Source of the DNA: an uncultured Sphingobacteriales bacterium | GTDB taxonomy: Bacteria > Bacteroidota > Bacteroidia > Chitinophagales > Chitinophagaceae | Reading direction: 5' to 3' | Assembly: GCA_946479435.1 (NCBI GenBank) | Contig: CAMLFX010000052.1 | Coordinates: 1 to 21,606 of the forward strand | Length of the DNA: 21,606 bases | Shown here: piece after piece, positions 15,563 through 21,606 of the stretch | Layout of the letters: each line of letters opens with the position of its first letter | How positions within the stretch are numbered: position 1 is the stretch's first letter | Position numbers and translations under genes: made by a program | Notes under the pieces: model-generated | Databases searched by the model: none | What the model saw: the letters and a program-made list of their open reading frames with translations, nothing else | Told to the model about the DNA's origin: nothing

Positions 15563-16942
15563 ATGGCAACGGTAACGCGTGAAAATATTGGAACGTTACA
15601 TGATAAGATCACTGTAAAGCTTGCGAAAGAAGACTATTTGCCTTCATTCGAAAAGTCTTTAAAGCAATATGCAAAATCAGCAAACGTACCAGGTTTCCGT
15701 AAAGGTATGGTACCTGCAGGCATGGTGCGCAAAATGTATGGGCAATCATTGTTTAGCGATGAGGTGATACGTACTGCGAGCAGCAAACTGGAAGAATATT
15801 TGAAAACCGAACAACTGGCAATATTTGCGCAACCGATGATAATGCGTAATGATGAACCTGTGCGTTTGGATATGAATACCCCTAACGAAGTTGATTTTTC
15901 TTTTGAGGTGGGTATAAAACCTGACTTCAATATAGAGGCTATTGAAAGCAAAACTACCCTGCCTAAATACAAAGTAGCTGTAGCCGATAAAATGGTAGAA
16001 GATGAAGTAGAACGCATCAAACGCCGTTACGGTAAAGCAGAAGACCAGGATACGGTAACTAACAAAGACAACATTATTTATTGCAAATACGAAGTGTGTG
16101 ATGCTGATGGCAATGTAGCTGCTGAATCTGAAATGGTTGAAGACACTGCACTACTTGAAAAATATCCGGCTAAACTGCAGGATATGCTGATGGGCAAAAA
16201 AGCTGAAGATACTTTAGTAATACGCCCTGCTGATATTTGCACGCCAGAAGAACTGGCCGGCTTCATGAAAGATCCGCTGAAGAAAACCCCTGAAGCAGCT
16301 AACGAATACTACAAGCTTACTTTAACTAAAGTTGCTCAACTAATACCTGCTGAACTAACTCCGGAACTATTTGGCCAAGTTTTCGCTAACCAGGAAGTAA
16401 AAGACGAAGCTGAATTCAGAACTTTGATAAAGCAAGAACTGAGTAAAGAATATAACCGCATCAGTAACGAACGTTTGCAGAACGAAATGTATGAACTGTT
16501 GGTTCACAATACAAAACTGAACCTACCGGTTGACTTCCTGAAACGCTGGTTGAAAGAAGGCGGTGAAAAACCTAAGAACGAAGAAGAAGTAGAAAAAGAA
16601 TTTCCTGGCTTCGATCATCAATTGCGCTGGACTTTGATCTCTGATAAACTGATACAAGACAATGATATCAACGTAACACGTGAAGATGTTATGGAAGATA
16701 TAAAAACCCGCGTGTTGGCTTACTTTGGTATGCAGAACGAAGAAGATGCTACATGGCTGGATAGCTATATGGCTAAGGTGATGAAAGACGATAAAACAGT
16801 TGATGAAACATACCGCCGCCTGTTGTTCGATAAATTGTTCCAAACACTGGAAACTAAATTCAATATCGAAGAAAAAGAAGTAACTGAAGAAGAATTCTTT
16901 AAACTTCCTGATGCGCATGCTGCACATCACCACCATCATTAG
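15563..16942 (+). CDS. tig: Trigger factor with a natural C-terminal polyhistidine tail
   Basis: This 459-residue ribosome-associated chaperone meets nascent chains at the exit tunnel. The ribosome-docking signature PGFRKGMVP is at 43-51 in the N-terminal domain (1-145). The central region (about 155-250) corresponds to the FKBP-like PPIase domain but has lost the usual glycines and active-site aromatics: it reads DNIIYCKYEVCDADGNVAAESEMVED in pieces, then LMGKKAEDTLVI. Prolyl isomerase activity is therefore doubtful. The C-terminal chaperone arms follow (about 255-435), rich in helices. The protein ends DAHAAHHHHH, a histidine-rich tail encoded by mixed CAC/CAT codons. The start lies 20 bases after the tRNA terminator; a near-consensus TAAATTTT (15548-15555) could be its -7 box. 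A strong terminator follows. Confidence 0.95.
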   Translation: MATVTRENIGTLHDKITVKLAKEDYLPSFEKSLKQYAKSANVPGFRKGMVPAGMVRKMYGQSLFSDEVIRTASSKLEEYLKTEQLAIFAQPMIMRNDEPVRLDMNTPNEVDFSFEVGIKPDFNIEAIESKTTLPKYKVAVADKMVEDEVERIKRRYGKAEDQDTVTNKDNIIYCKYEVCDADGNVAAESEMVEDTALLEKYPAKLQDMLMGKKAEDTLVIRPADICTPEELAGFMKDPLKKTPEAANEYYKLTLTKVAQLIPAELTPELFGQVFANQEVKDEAEFRTLIKQELSKEYNRISNERLQNEMYELLVHNTKLNLPVDFLKRWLKEGGEKPKNEEEVEKEFPGFDHQLRWTLISDKLIQDNDINVTREDVMEDIKTRVLAYFGMQNEEDATWLDSYMAKVMKDDKTVDETYRRLLFDKLFQTLETKFNIEEKEVTEEEFFKLPDAHAAHHHHH

Positions 16943-16959
16943 TAGTTACACTATTTATA

Positions 16960-16995
16960 AAGAAAGCCGCCAATTGGCGGCTTTCTTATTTTTTT
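16960..16995. terminator. Bidirectional terminator between tig and the DUF6265-like gene
   Basis: A perfect 12-bp stem (16960-16971 with 16976-16987) with core AAAGCCGCC/GGCGGCTTT is closed by AATT. A seven-T run (16989-16995) follows for tig. On the minus strand the hairpin overlaps the stop codon of the convergent gene and is followed by a T-rich stretch, so it can serve both. Confidence 0.88.
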
Positions 16996-17462
16996 ATAAA
17001 CCTGAACTCCTCTTTTCTTGGTTTACCTTTTTGTATGCCTTCTACATAAGCGTAAATGGTTGAGTCGGAAGTCTTATTGTAAACAATACGCTGTGGAAAA
17101 TCATGCTGCTTATTTTCGAATACAACTTTATTGGGTGACAGCTCAACAGCTGCAAACTTCACTTGCTTACCATCGTTTTGATCAGCAATAGTGGGTAAAT
17201 ACCAAATAGTATCGTTTTGTAACGCTACCTGCAAATTTTCTTTAAACAGGGTATCACCCTTCACATTCAATCCATATCCCCCACCTTGCCACAGTTCATC
17301 ATTTACAACGGCCCAATGCTCAATAAAAATTGCCTTGCCTCCATTCATTTCCCATTCTCCCAAGAGCCAATTAAGTGGCTGCAATTTGTTTGAACTATTT
17401 TGTGCATTACTGCTATTAACAACAAACAAACCAGTAAATAACAGCGCTATAAGTTTTTGCAT
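16986..17462 (-). CDS. Secreted DUF6265-like protein
   Basis: The 158-residue precursor has a signal peptide (MQKLIALLFTGLFVVNSSNAQ). The mature part carries the family pattern: LNWLLGEWEMNGG near the start, EHWAVVNDELWQGGGYG, and late FENKQHDFPQRIVYNK. This predicts a small lipocalin-like beta-barrel of the DUF6265 type. No enzymatic function is known to me and no catalytic residues stand out; the HDFPQRI motif is the best conserved point. The gene starts 19 bases after a terminator that belongs to the upstream Cys/Lys-rich gene, so it probably needs its own promoter, although no exact -7 box was found. Its stop codon is inside the bidirectional terminator shared with tig. Confidence 0.85.
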   Translation of the reverse strand: MQKLIALLFTGLFVVNSSNAQNSSNKLQPLNWLLGEWEMNGGKAIFIEHWAVVNDELWQGGGYGLNVKGDTLFKENLQVALQNDTIWYLPTIADQNDGKQVKFAAVELSPNKVVFENKQHDFPQRIVYNKTSDSTIYAYVEGIQKGKPRKEEFRFIKK

Positions 17463-17481
17463 GTCATAAAAGTATTAAACA

Positions 17482-17513
17482 AAAAATGCCCTGTTAAATA
17501 ACAGGGCATTTTT
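17482..17513 (-). terminator. Terminator of the Cys/Lys-rich peptide gene
   Basis: A perfect 14-bp stem (17482-17495 with 17500-17513) around TGCCCTGTT/AACAGGGCA has an AAAT loop and T-runs on both strands. It begins 18 bases after the peptide gene's stop on the minus strand and ends that transcript ahead of the next gene. Confidence 0.88.
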
Positions 17514-17531
17514 ATAAATAAATTCCGGCAA

Positions 17532-17699
17532 TTAAGATGCTTTCTTCTCCTCAGCGTCTTTTTTGCAATCTTTAGCGCCTTTCTTGCAGCACTCTTTCTT
17601 TTCGCCTTTCTTGCAGCAGCCTTTTTCTTTAGCACCATCGCCAGCATAGGTAGCACCTGCAATCATTAGAACGCCTAATAATAAGGTTAGTTTTTTCAT
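17532..17699 (-). CDS. Small exported Cys/Lys-rich peptide
   Basis: A 55-residue protein reads from the ATG at 17699 to TAA at 17532. Residues 1-19 (MKKLTLLLGVLMIAGATYA) are a clean signal peptide with an A-x-A-like cleavage site. The mature 36 residues are extremely polar: 13 Lys, five Cys and six acidic Glu or Asp, with no aromatic residue. The cysteines form a repeated pattern, GCCKKGEKK and ECCKKGAKD, then a single DCKK. Two adjacent-Cys pairs plus a fifth Cys suggest metal binding or disulfide links outside the cytoplasm, but this is inference. The gene has a dedicated strong terminator, which argues that it is really expressed. A longer overlapping reading frame in another phase on the same strand lacks these features and is a shadow. 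No named family is recognised. A weak -7-like TATCTTCA lies upstream. Confidence 0.82.
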   Translation of the reverse strand: MKKLTLLLGVLMIAGATYAGDGAKEKGCCKKGEKKECCKKGAKDCKKDAEEKKAS

Positions 17700-17735
17700 A
17701 TTTAATTCGATTAATAAAGTGAAGATACGAATTTA

Positions 17736-18389
17736 CTATAAATGAGCCAGCGTTGTAACTCCGCCTTGCGTTATATCGCCAATTTTAACATCTATTTGGG
17801 TTCCTATCGGGAAGTAAATATCCACCCTTGAACCAAAACGGATAAAACCGAATTCATCATTCTGCTTTACCACATCGCCTTCTTTTACGTAACAGCATAT
17901 ACGGCGTGCCAGTGCACCAGCTATCTGGCGCATAAGGATAGTATTCCTTTCATTACCGATAACAACGGTAGTCCGCTCGTTCTCGGTAGATGATTTAGGA
18001 TGCCATGCAACCAGGTATTTACCGGGGTGGTACTTCATATACTTTACTATACCGCTTATTGGATTGCGGTTTACGTGCACATTCAGGGGCGACATAAATA
18101 TCGATACTTGCAGGCGTTTGTCTTTGAAATACTCTGGCTCAAAGGTTTCTTCTATTACCACCACTTTACCATCAGCCGGTGCAACGGCAATATTTTCACC
18201 GGCGGTATGCACACGTTTAGGCATCCTGAAGAACCAGATGATCCAAAACCATAGCAGGAACATGATGAAATGTAAAGGCCAGAAAACCAATGGCATGGTA
18301 CCTATCAAAGTATAGGTAAAGAAAAATACTACAGCCCATAACAAGGTAGCCAGTAATATATATTTAAACCCTTCGCGGTGTAAAGACAT
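17736..18389 (-). CDS. psd: Phosphatidylserine decarboxylase (short, pyruvoyl type)
   Basis: The 217-residue proenzyme converts phosphatidylserine to phosphatidylethanolamine at the inner membrane. Two N-terminal hydrophobic helices (about 10-55) anchor it. VAPADGKVVVIEE, SIFMSPLNVHVNRNPISG and YHPGKYLVAWHPKSS are characteristic substrate and active-site segments. The self-cleavage site is RFGSRVDIYFP: cleavage between Gly186 and Ser187 would turn Ser187 into the pyruvoyl group, leaving a 31-residue alpha chain. The short form with GS cleavage is common in Bacteroidota and is shorter than E. coli Psd (322). The gene is 29 bases downstream of cdsA, in the same operon and pathway. pssA, which would make the substrate, is not in the window. 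Confidence 0.95.
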   Translation of the reverse strand: MSLHREGFKYILLATLLWAVVFFFTYTLIGTMPLVFWPLHFIMFLLWFWIIWFFRMPKRVHTAGENIAVAPADGKVVVIEETFEPEYFKDKRLQVSIFMSPLNVHVNRNPISGIVKYMKYHPGKYLVAWHPKSSTENERTTVVIGNERNTILMRQIAGALARRICCYVKEGDVVKQNDEFGFIRFGSRVDIYFPIGTQIDVKIGDITQGGVTTLAHL

Positions 18390-18408
18390 ACTTTTAAAAT
18401 TTGAGCGG

Positions 18409-18416
18409 CAAAAATA
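18409..18416 (-). promoter_or_regulatory. Possible internal -7 box before psd
   Basis: On the minus strand TATTTTTG matches TAnnTTTG exactly in the short gap between cdsA and psd. No -33 element is seen. An AT-rich gap could give this by chance. Confidence 0.3.
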
Positions 18417-18418
18417 CC

Positions 18419-19252
18419 CTAAAATACAGACATAGGTAATGGGGGCATAAAAATATATGCATACGCAAATACAAATGGGGTGGCTACTAATAATGAGTCA
18501 AACCTATCCAACGCGCCACCATGCCCCGGCATTAACGTTCCTGAGTCTTTAACATTTGCCAGGCGTTTTAGTTTAGATTCCAGCAAATCTCCGGCAGTAC
18601 CCGCTACCGATGCGCATAAAGCCAGCACCATCCAATCAATCATATGATAATAAGGTGAGTAGTAGCCCCATATAGCTGCACCTGCAATAGTAAGTATGGC
18701 ACCGCCGGCAGTCCCCTCCCAGGTCTTTTTGGGTGAGATAGGTGAAAAAGGGGTTTTGCCTATAAACGAACCTACCAGGTAAGCCATAGTATCGTTCATC
18801 CATATCATTAACACCAAAGCCAAAGGAATACAAAGGCTCTGCAAACGCAACATATACAGTAACATGACCGGTACGGCAATATAAAAGATACCACCAAACG
18901 CCTGTAAAATGCCATTCAGAGTGGTTCGCTTACCCAGCACCGCTACCAGTAACATAAGCATTGGCATACATAATAGTGCCGGCCACAATAATTTATCTGT
19001 CAATGCCGGCGTTAGCAGTATGAGGCATAACATACTGGCAACCTGTGTTAGTGCAATTAACCACTGGGGTATGAATCCCTCTTTATCAATGCTCTTTATA
19101 AGCCTGAAATAATCGCGCAGGCAAAGCGTGAGTATCAATACAGACAGAACCAGGAAAGCCCATTCATTCCATAGCAAGCCTACCATCATAATGGCTGAAA
19201 AAACTATCGCGCTGCCTAAACGTGTAAAGAATGTGGGCCAATGTAAAGCCAT
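18419..19252 (-). CDS. cdsA: Phosphatidate cytidylyltransferase (CDP-diacylglycerol synthase)
   Basis: The 277-residue integral membrane protein makes CDP-diacylglycerol from phosphatidic acid and CTP, the precursor of phosphatidylserine and phosphatidylglycerol. Several hydrophobic helices span the chain. The C-terminal CdsA signature is clear: GDLLESKLKRLANVKDSG followed by TLMPGHGGALDRFDSLL at about 237-254, with the conserved His, Gly-Gly, Asp-Arg-x-Asp. FIGKTPFSPISPKKTWEG upstream is also a family motif. The gene lies 14 bases after the CPBP gene stop and 29 bases before psd, so all three are probably one operon. Length matches the family norm. Confidence 0.96.
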   Translation of the reverse strand: MALHWPTFFTRLGSAIVFSAIMMVGLLWNEWAFLVLSVLILTLCLRDYFRLIKSIDKEGFIPQWLIALTQVASMLCLILLTPALTDKLLWPALLCMPMLMLLVAVLGKRTTLNGILQAFGGIFYIAVPVMLLYMLRLQSLCIPLALVLMIWMNDTMAYLVGSFIGKTPFSPISPKKTWEGTAGGAILTIAGAAIWGYYSPYYHMIDWMVLALCASVAGTAGDLLESKLKRLANVKDSGTLMPGHGGALDRFDSLLVATPFVFAYAYIFMPPLPMSVF

Positions 19253-19266
19253 GAATAATTATCGTA

Positions 19267-20217
19267 TTAAGCCTGCGTAAAGTTATCCTCTCTTTCTTCC
19301 CCTGCAAAGTCGTCTGACCAATTATCGGGCAATGGCGTACGGTTCTTCCAAAGCAAATAAAAAGATGATGCAAATAAAACAGCGCCGCCTATTATTATTT
19401 GCCAGGGTAAGTTATCACCATCAATAAACGCTTTTAAGGCTTTATTTTGCCCACCCATATATATCAAAATAATCTGCAACCCATTATTCAGCAGGTGTGC
19501 CAGAATACTTAGCCATAAAGAACCTGTCAGATAATAAATACCACCTAACAATATTGCGGCACAGAAAATTGCTACTAACCCCGCGGGATCGTAATGCACT
19601 ATAGCAAATATTAAAGACGATACGGCAATAGCAATACCTATCCTATGGCTGCGCTTATGTACCAGTCGCATCAATATACCCCTGAAAATCATCTCCTCGC
19701 TTATAGCAGGCAATATAGCCATTATAGCAAAGGCTTTAATAAAGTCGCCCGTTGTTTGCATATTCAAGAAGGCTTTAACCATGCTATCATGCTTATCCTG
19801 CATGTCCTTTGCACTACTGCCTAAATTTATGCTTTGAAACAGTTCATTAATAAAAAGGAAGAGAACGATAGCCCCCACCATAATCAATGGTACTAATACC
19901 CACTGAATGGGTCTGCCGGGTTTTCTCAAGCCCAGGTATTGCATTGGTTTAGGGTGTGTCAGATAAGTAAAAAGTATGGCAGGCAATAAAAACATACCCG
20001 AAGCTGTCAGTGCCTGGAACAATAGAGCTGCGTTGATAAATGCCCTGGGGCTGTTTTCAGTAATATTTTGCAGATCTGCTATTTCTATGCTGGTTAACCT
20101 AGGTATTAATAGCTGGGCAATGGCAATAACGAAAGATGTGAATGAGAACATCATTAACAACAACAGCACCACTTGCAGAAATAAGGGGTACTCTCTCCAA
20201 TACCTGTTTTTGAACAT
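19267..20217 (-). CDS. CPBP-family intramembrane metalloprotease
   Basis: The 316-residue multi-helix membrane protein carries the Abi/CPBP (CAAX protease and bacteriocin-processing) motifs: EEMIFRG at about 173-179 (motif 1, Glu-Glu-x3-Arg), FAIVHYDPAG with His near 206 (motif 2), and LAHLLNN near 244 (motif 3, His-x3-Asn). The expected metal-binding and catalytic residues are present. The C-terminus is a hydrophilic acidic tail (DDFAGEEREDNFTQA). CPBP proteins include CAAX-type proteases and immunity or processing factors; the substrate cannot be deduced. It is the first gene of the operon with cdsA and psd, which hints at a membrane-homeostasis role, but that is inference only. Confidence 0.9.
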   Translation of the reverse strand: MFKNRYWREYPLFLQVVLLLLMMFSFTSFVIAIAQLLIPRLTSIEIADLQNITENSPRAFINAALLFQALTASGMFLLPAILFTYLTHPKPMQYLGLRKPGRPIQWVLVPLIMVGAIVLFLFINELFQSINLGSSAKDMQDKHDSMVKAFLNMQTTGDFIKAFAIMAILPAISEEMIFRGILMRLVHKRSHRIGIAIAVSSLIFAIVHYDPAGLVAIFCAAILLGGIYYLTGSLWLSILAHLLNNGLQIILIYMGGQNKALKAFIDGDNLPWQIIIGGAVLFASSFYLLWKNRTPLPDNWSDDFAGEEREDNFTQA

Positions 20218-20236
20218 TTAGGGAATATTTCGCCCG

Positions 20237-20244
20237 CAAAGGTA
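20237..20244 (-). promoter_or_regulatory. -7 box for the CPBP-cdsA-psd operon
   Basis: TACCTTTG on the minus strand is an exact match, the same octamer as at the tRNA-Leu promoter, followed by GC-rich CGGGCG. It is 19 bases upstream of the CPBP ATG. The -33 element is unclear. Confidence 0.6.
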
Positions 20245-20340
20245 CAGGCTTAAGCTTATTTGGCAGCATAATTGATATTATGTATTGCCTGGGGCCAGTG
20301 TATAGTGGTGCTGAACGAAGAAATAGAGGTATCCACGCAA

Positions 20341-20357
20341 TATTTTTGTTATTTTTG
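20341..20357 (+). promoter_or_regulatory. Tandem -7 boxes upstream of dxs
   Basis: TATTTTTG occurs twice, at 20341-20348 and 20350-20357, nine bases apart in direct repeat. Both are exact TAnnTTTG matches 25-34 bases before the dxs ATG. No clear -33 element is visible for either, so one or both may be unused. Confidence 0.45.
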
Positions 20358-20382
20358 AACGATTTTTCAACCCGGTAAGTGA

Positions 20383-21606
20383 ATGGAAGAAATAGCCGCA
20401 GGACCGCTACTTAGCCAGATCGATACTCCTGATGATCTGAAAAAACTGAGTAAAAGCCAGCTACAGCAAGTTTGCAACGAATTAAGGCAGTTCATAATAG
20501 ACTGTGTAAGTATACACGGCGGGCATTTTGGTGCCAGCCTGGGTGTTGTTGAACTTACCGTTGCCCTGCACTATGTAATGAATACACCCGACGACCAGCT
20601 TGTATGGGATGTAGGTCACCAGGCTTACGGGCATAAAATACTTACCGGCCGCCGCAAGGTTTTTCATACCAACCGCAAATATGGTGGTATCAGCGGTTTC
20701 CCCAAGCGCAGCGAAAGCGTTTACGATACTTTTGGTGTAGGACACTCTTCTACGTCCATTTCTGCTGCATTGGGTATGGCGATCGCCTCTAAATATAAAG
20801 GTGAAGACAGCCGCCAGCACATAGCTATTATTGGTGATGGGGCCATGACCGCAGGCCTGCCATTCGAAGCGCTGAACCATGCAGGTGTAAGCAACAGCAA
20901 TGTGCTTATTATCCTGAACGACAATAATATGTCGATTGACCCGAATGTGGGTGCATTGAAAGAATACCTGACAGATATTACTACTTCCCATACTTACAAT
21001 AAGCTGCGCGATGATGTTTGGAAACTATTGGGCAAGCTGCCTTTTGGTGAATTCCAGCAAGATCTGGCATCGAAAGTAGAAGCAGGATTGAAAGGTGTGC
21101 TATCCAAATCAAGCAATTTATTCGAAGCATTGGGACTGCGTTACTTCGGTCCTATAGATGGCCATAATGTATTGAAGCTGGTAGAGACACTGAAAGACCT
21201 AAAAGATATTCCCGGTCCTAAATTGCTGCATATAAAGACTGTAAAAGGTAAAGGCTATGACCTGGCTGAAAAAGATCAAACCCTTTGGCATGCTCCCGGC
21301 ACTTTCGATAAGATAACCGGTGTCATCAATAAAAAGGTTATTACGGTACCTGAGCCGCCTAAGTACCAGGATGTATTTGGGTACACTATCATAGAGCTGG
21401 CGAAAGCTAATCCGAAAATAATGGGCATAACCCCCGCCATGCCTTCGGGTTGCTCATTGAAATATATGATGGCAGAAATGCCTGACCGTGCTTTTGACGT
21501 CGGCATTGCTGAACAACATGCTGTAACCCTAAGCGCAGGTTTAGCTACGCAAGGCATGAGGTTTTTCTGTAACATATACAGTTCGTTTATGCAACGCGCA
21601 TACGAT
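20383..21606 (+). CDS. dxs: 1-deoxy-D-xylulose-5-phosphate synthase (partial, C-terminus off the right edge)
   Basis: The first 408 codons are present without a stop; the full enzyme is usually near 640 residues. Dxs condenses pyruvate and glyceraldehyde 3-phosphate, using thiamine diphosphate, in the first step of the MEP isoprenoid pathway. Visible motifs are GGHFGASLGVVELTVALHYV and VWDVGHQAYGHKILTGR near the N-terminus, GHSSTSISAALGMA, the thiamine diphosphate/Mg motif starting GDGAMTAG and ending NDNNMSI, YFGPIDGHN, and the pyrimidine-domain segment FDVGIAEQHAVTLSAG with the catalytic Glu. The start MEEIAAGPLLSQIDTPDDLK aligns with typical Dxs N-termini. It is divergent from the CPBP-cdsA-psd operon across 165 bases. 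Confidence 0.96.
   Translation, partial: MEEIAAGPLLSQIDTPDDLKKLSKSQLQQVCNELRQFIIDCVSIHGGHFGASLGVVELTVALHYVMNTPDDQLVWDVGHQAYGHKILTGRRKVFHTNRKYGGISGFPKRSESVYDTFGVGHSSTSISAALGMAIASKYKGEDSRQHIAIIGDGAMTAGLPFEALNHAGVSNSNVLIILNDNNMSIDPNVGALKEYLTDITTSHTYNKLRDDVWKLLGKLPFGEFQQDLASKVEAGLKGVLSKSSNLFEALGLRYFGPIDGHNVLKLVETLKDLKDIPGPKLLHIKTVKGKGYDLAEKDQTLWHAPGTFDKITGVINKKVITVPEPPKYQDVFGYTIIELAKANPKIMGITPAMPSGCSLKYMMAEMPDRAFDVGIAEQHAVTLSAGLATQGMRFFCNIYSSFMQRAYD

Noticed and set aside
16913..16942. The polyhistidine tail as a sign of a cloned, tagged construct
   Set aside because: It is preceded by HAA, uses mixed codons, and is followed by a native bidirectional terminator and a normal chromosomal gene.
17447..17662. 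A 71-residue Lys/Arg/Ala-rich frame overlapping the Cys/Lys-rich peptide in another phase
   Set aside because: It runs through the terminator hairpin into the next gene, while the 55-residue frame has a signal peptide and stops before the terminator.

Overview
The window looks like a chromosomal housekeeping segment from a member of the Bacteroidota, probably in or near the Chitinophagia. The evidence is indirect: several starts are preceded by the Bacteroidota -7 box TAnnTTTG instead of an E. coli-type -10, most starts lack a Shine-Dalgarno sequence, Rho carries a long Gln/Asn-rich and basic insert, and the conserved hypotheticals resemble Bacteroidota families (DUF4440-like, DUF6265-like, a CGYIL-type lipoprotein). 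Coding density is very high and no stretch over 300 bases lacks a gene. I see no insertion sequence, prophage, CRISPR array or rRNA.

Layout. Bases 1-6344 (minus) form a probable operon: a FadN-like 3-hydroxyacyl-CoA dehydrogenase/enoyl-CoA hydratase, a secreted TPR protein, and ComEC, which runs off the left edge. Diverging from it are pheS and an SDR-family epimerase/reductase (6449-8457, plus), then rho (8647-10302) with a strong terminator. Next come a small four-helix membrane protein, a convergent DUF4440-like secreted protein, glyS, a small conserved hypothetical directly behind the glyS terminator, and a dihaem cytochrome c peroxidase lipoprotein. A small lipoprotein gene and an OmpR-type response regulator gene without an adjacent kinase lie on the minus strand. 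A tRNA-Leu(UAG) with a clear promoter and terminator precedes the trigger factor gene. A bidirectional terminator separates tig from a DUF6265-like gene, which is followed by an easily missed 55-residue secreted Cys/Lys-rich peptide. A phospholipid operon (CPBP protease - cdsA - psd, minus) ends at 20217, and dxs runs off the right edge.

How the genes relate. Translation and RNA functions dominate the centre (pheS, glyS, tRNA-Leu, rho, tig). Membrane biogenesis occupies the right: CdsA makes CDP-diacylglycerol and Psd makes phosphatidylethanolamine, while Dxs starts isoprenoid synthesis. The most notable signals are regulatory or in small genes: promoters that overlap or nearly touch the start codons of both aminoacyl-tRNA synthetase genes, with a GC-rich stretch after the -7 box that is shared with the tRNA and CPBP promoters; the Cys/Lys-rich exported peptide; a natural polyhistidine tail and degenerate PPIase domain on trigger factor; and a perfect 12-bp palindrome upstream of the response regulator. 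I found no convincing entirely new multi-gene system.
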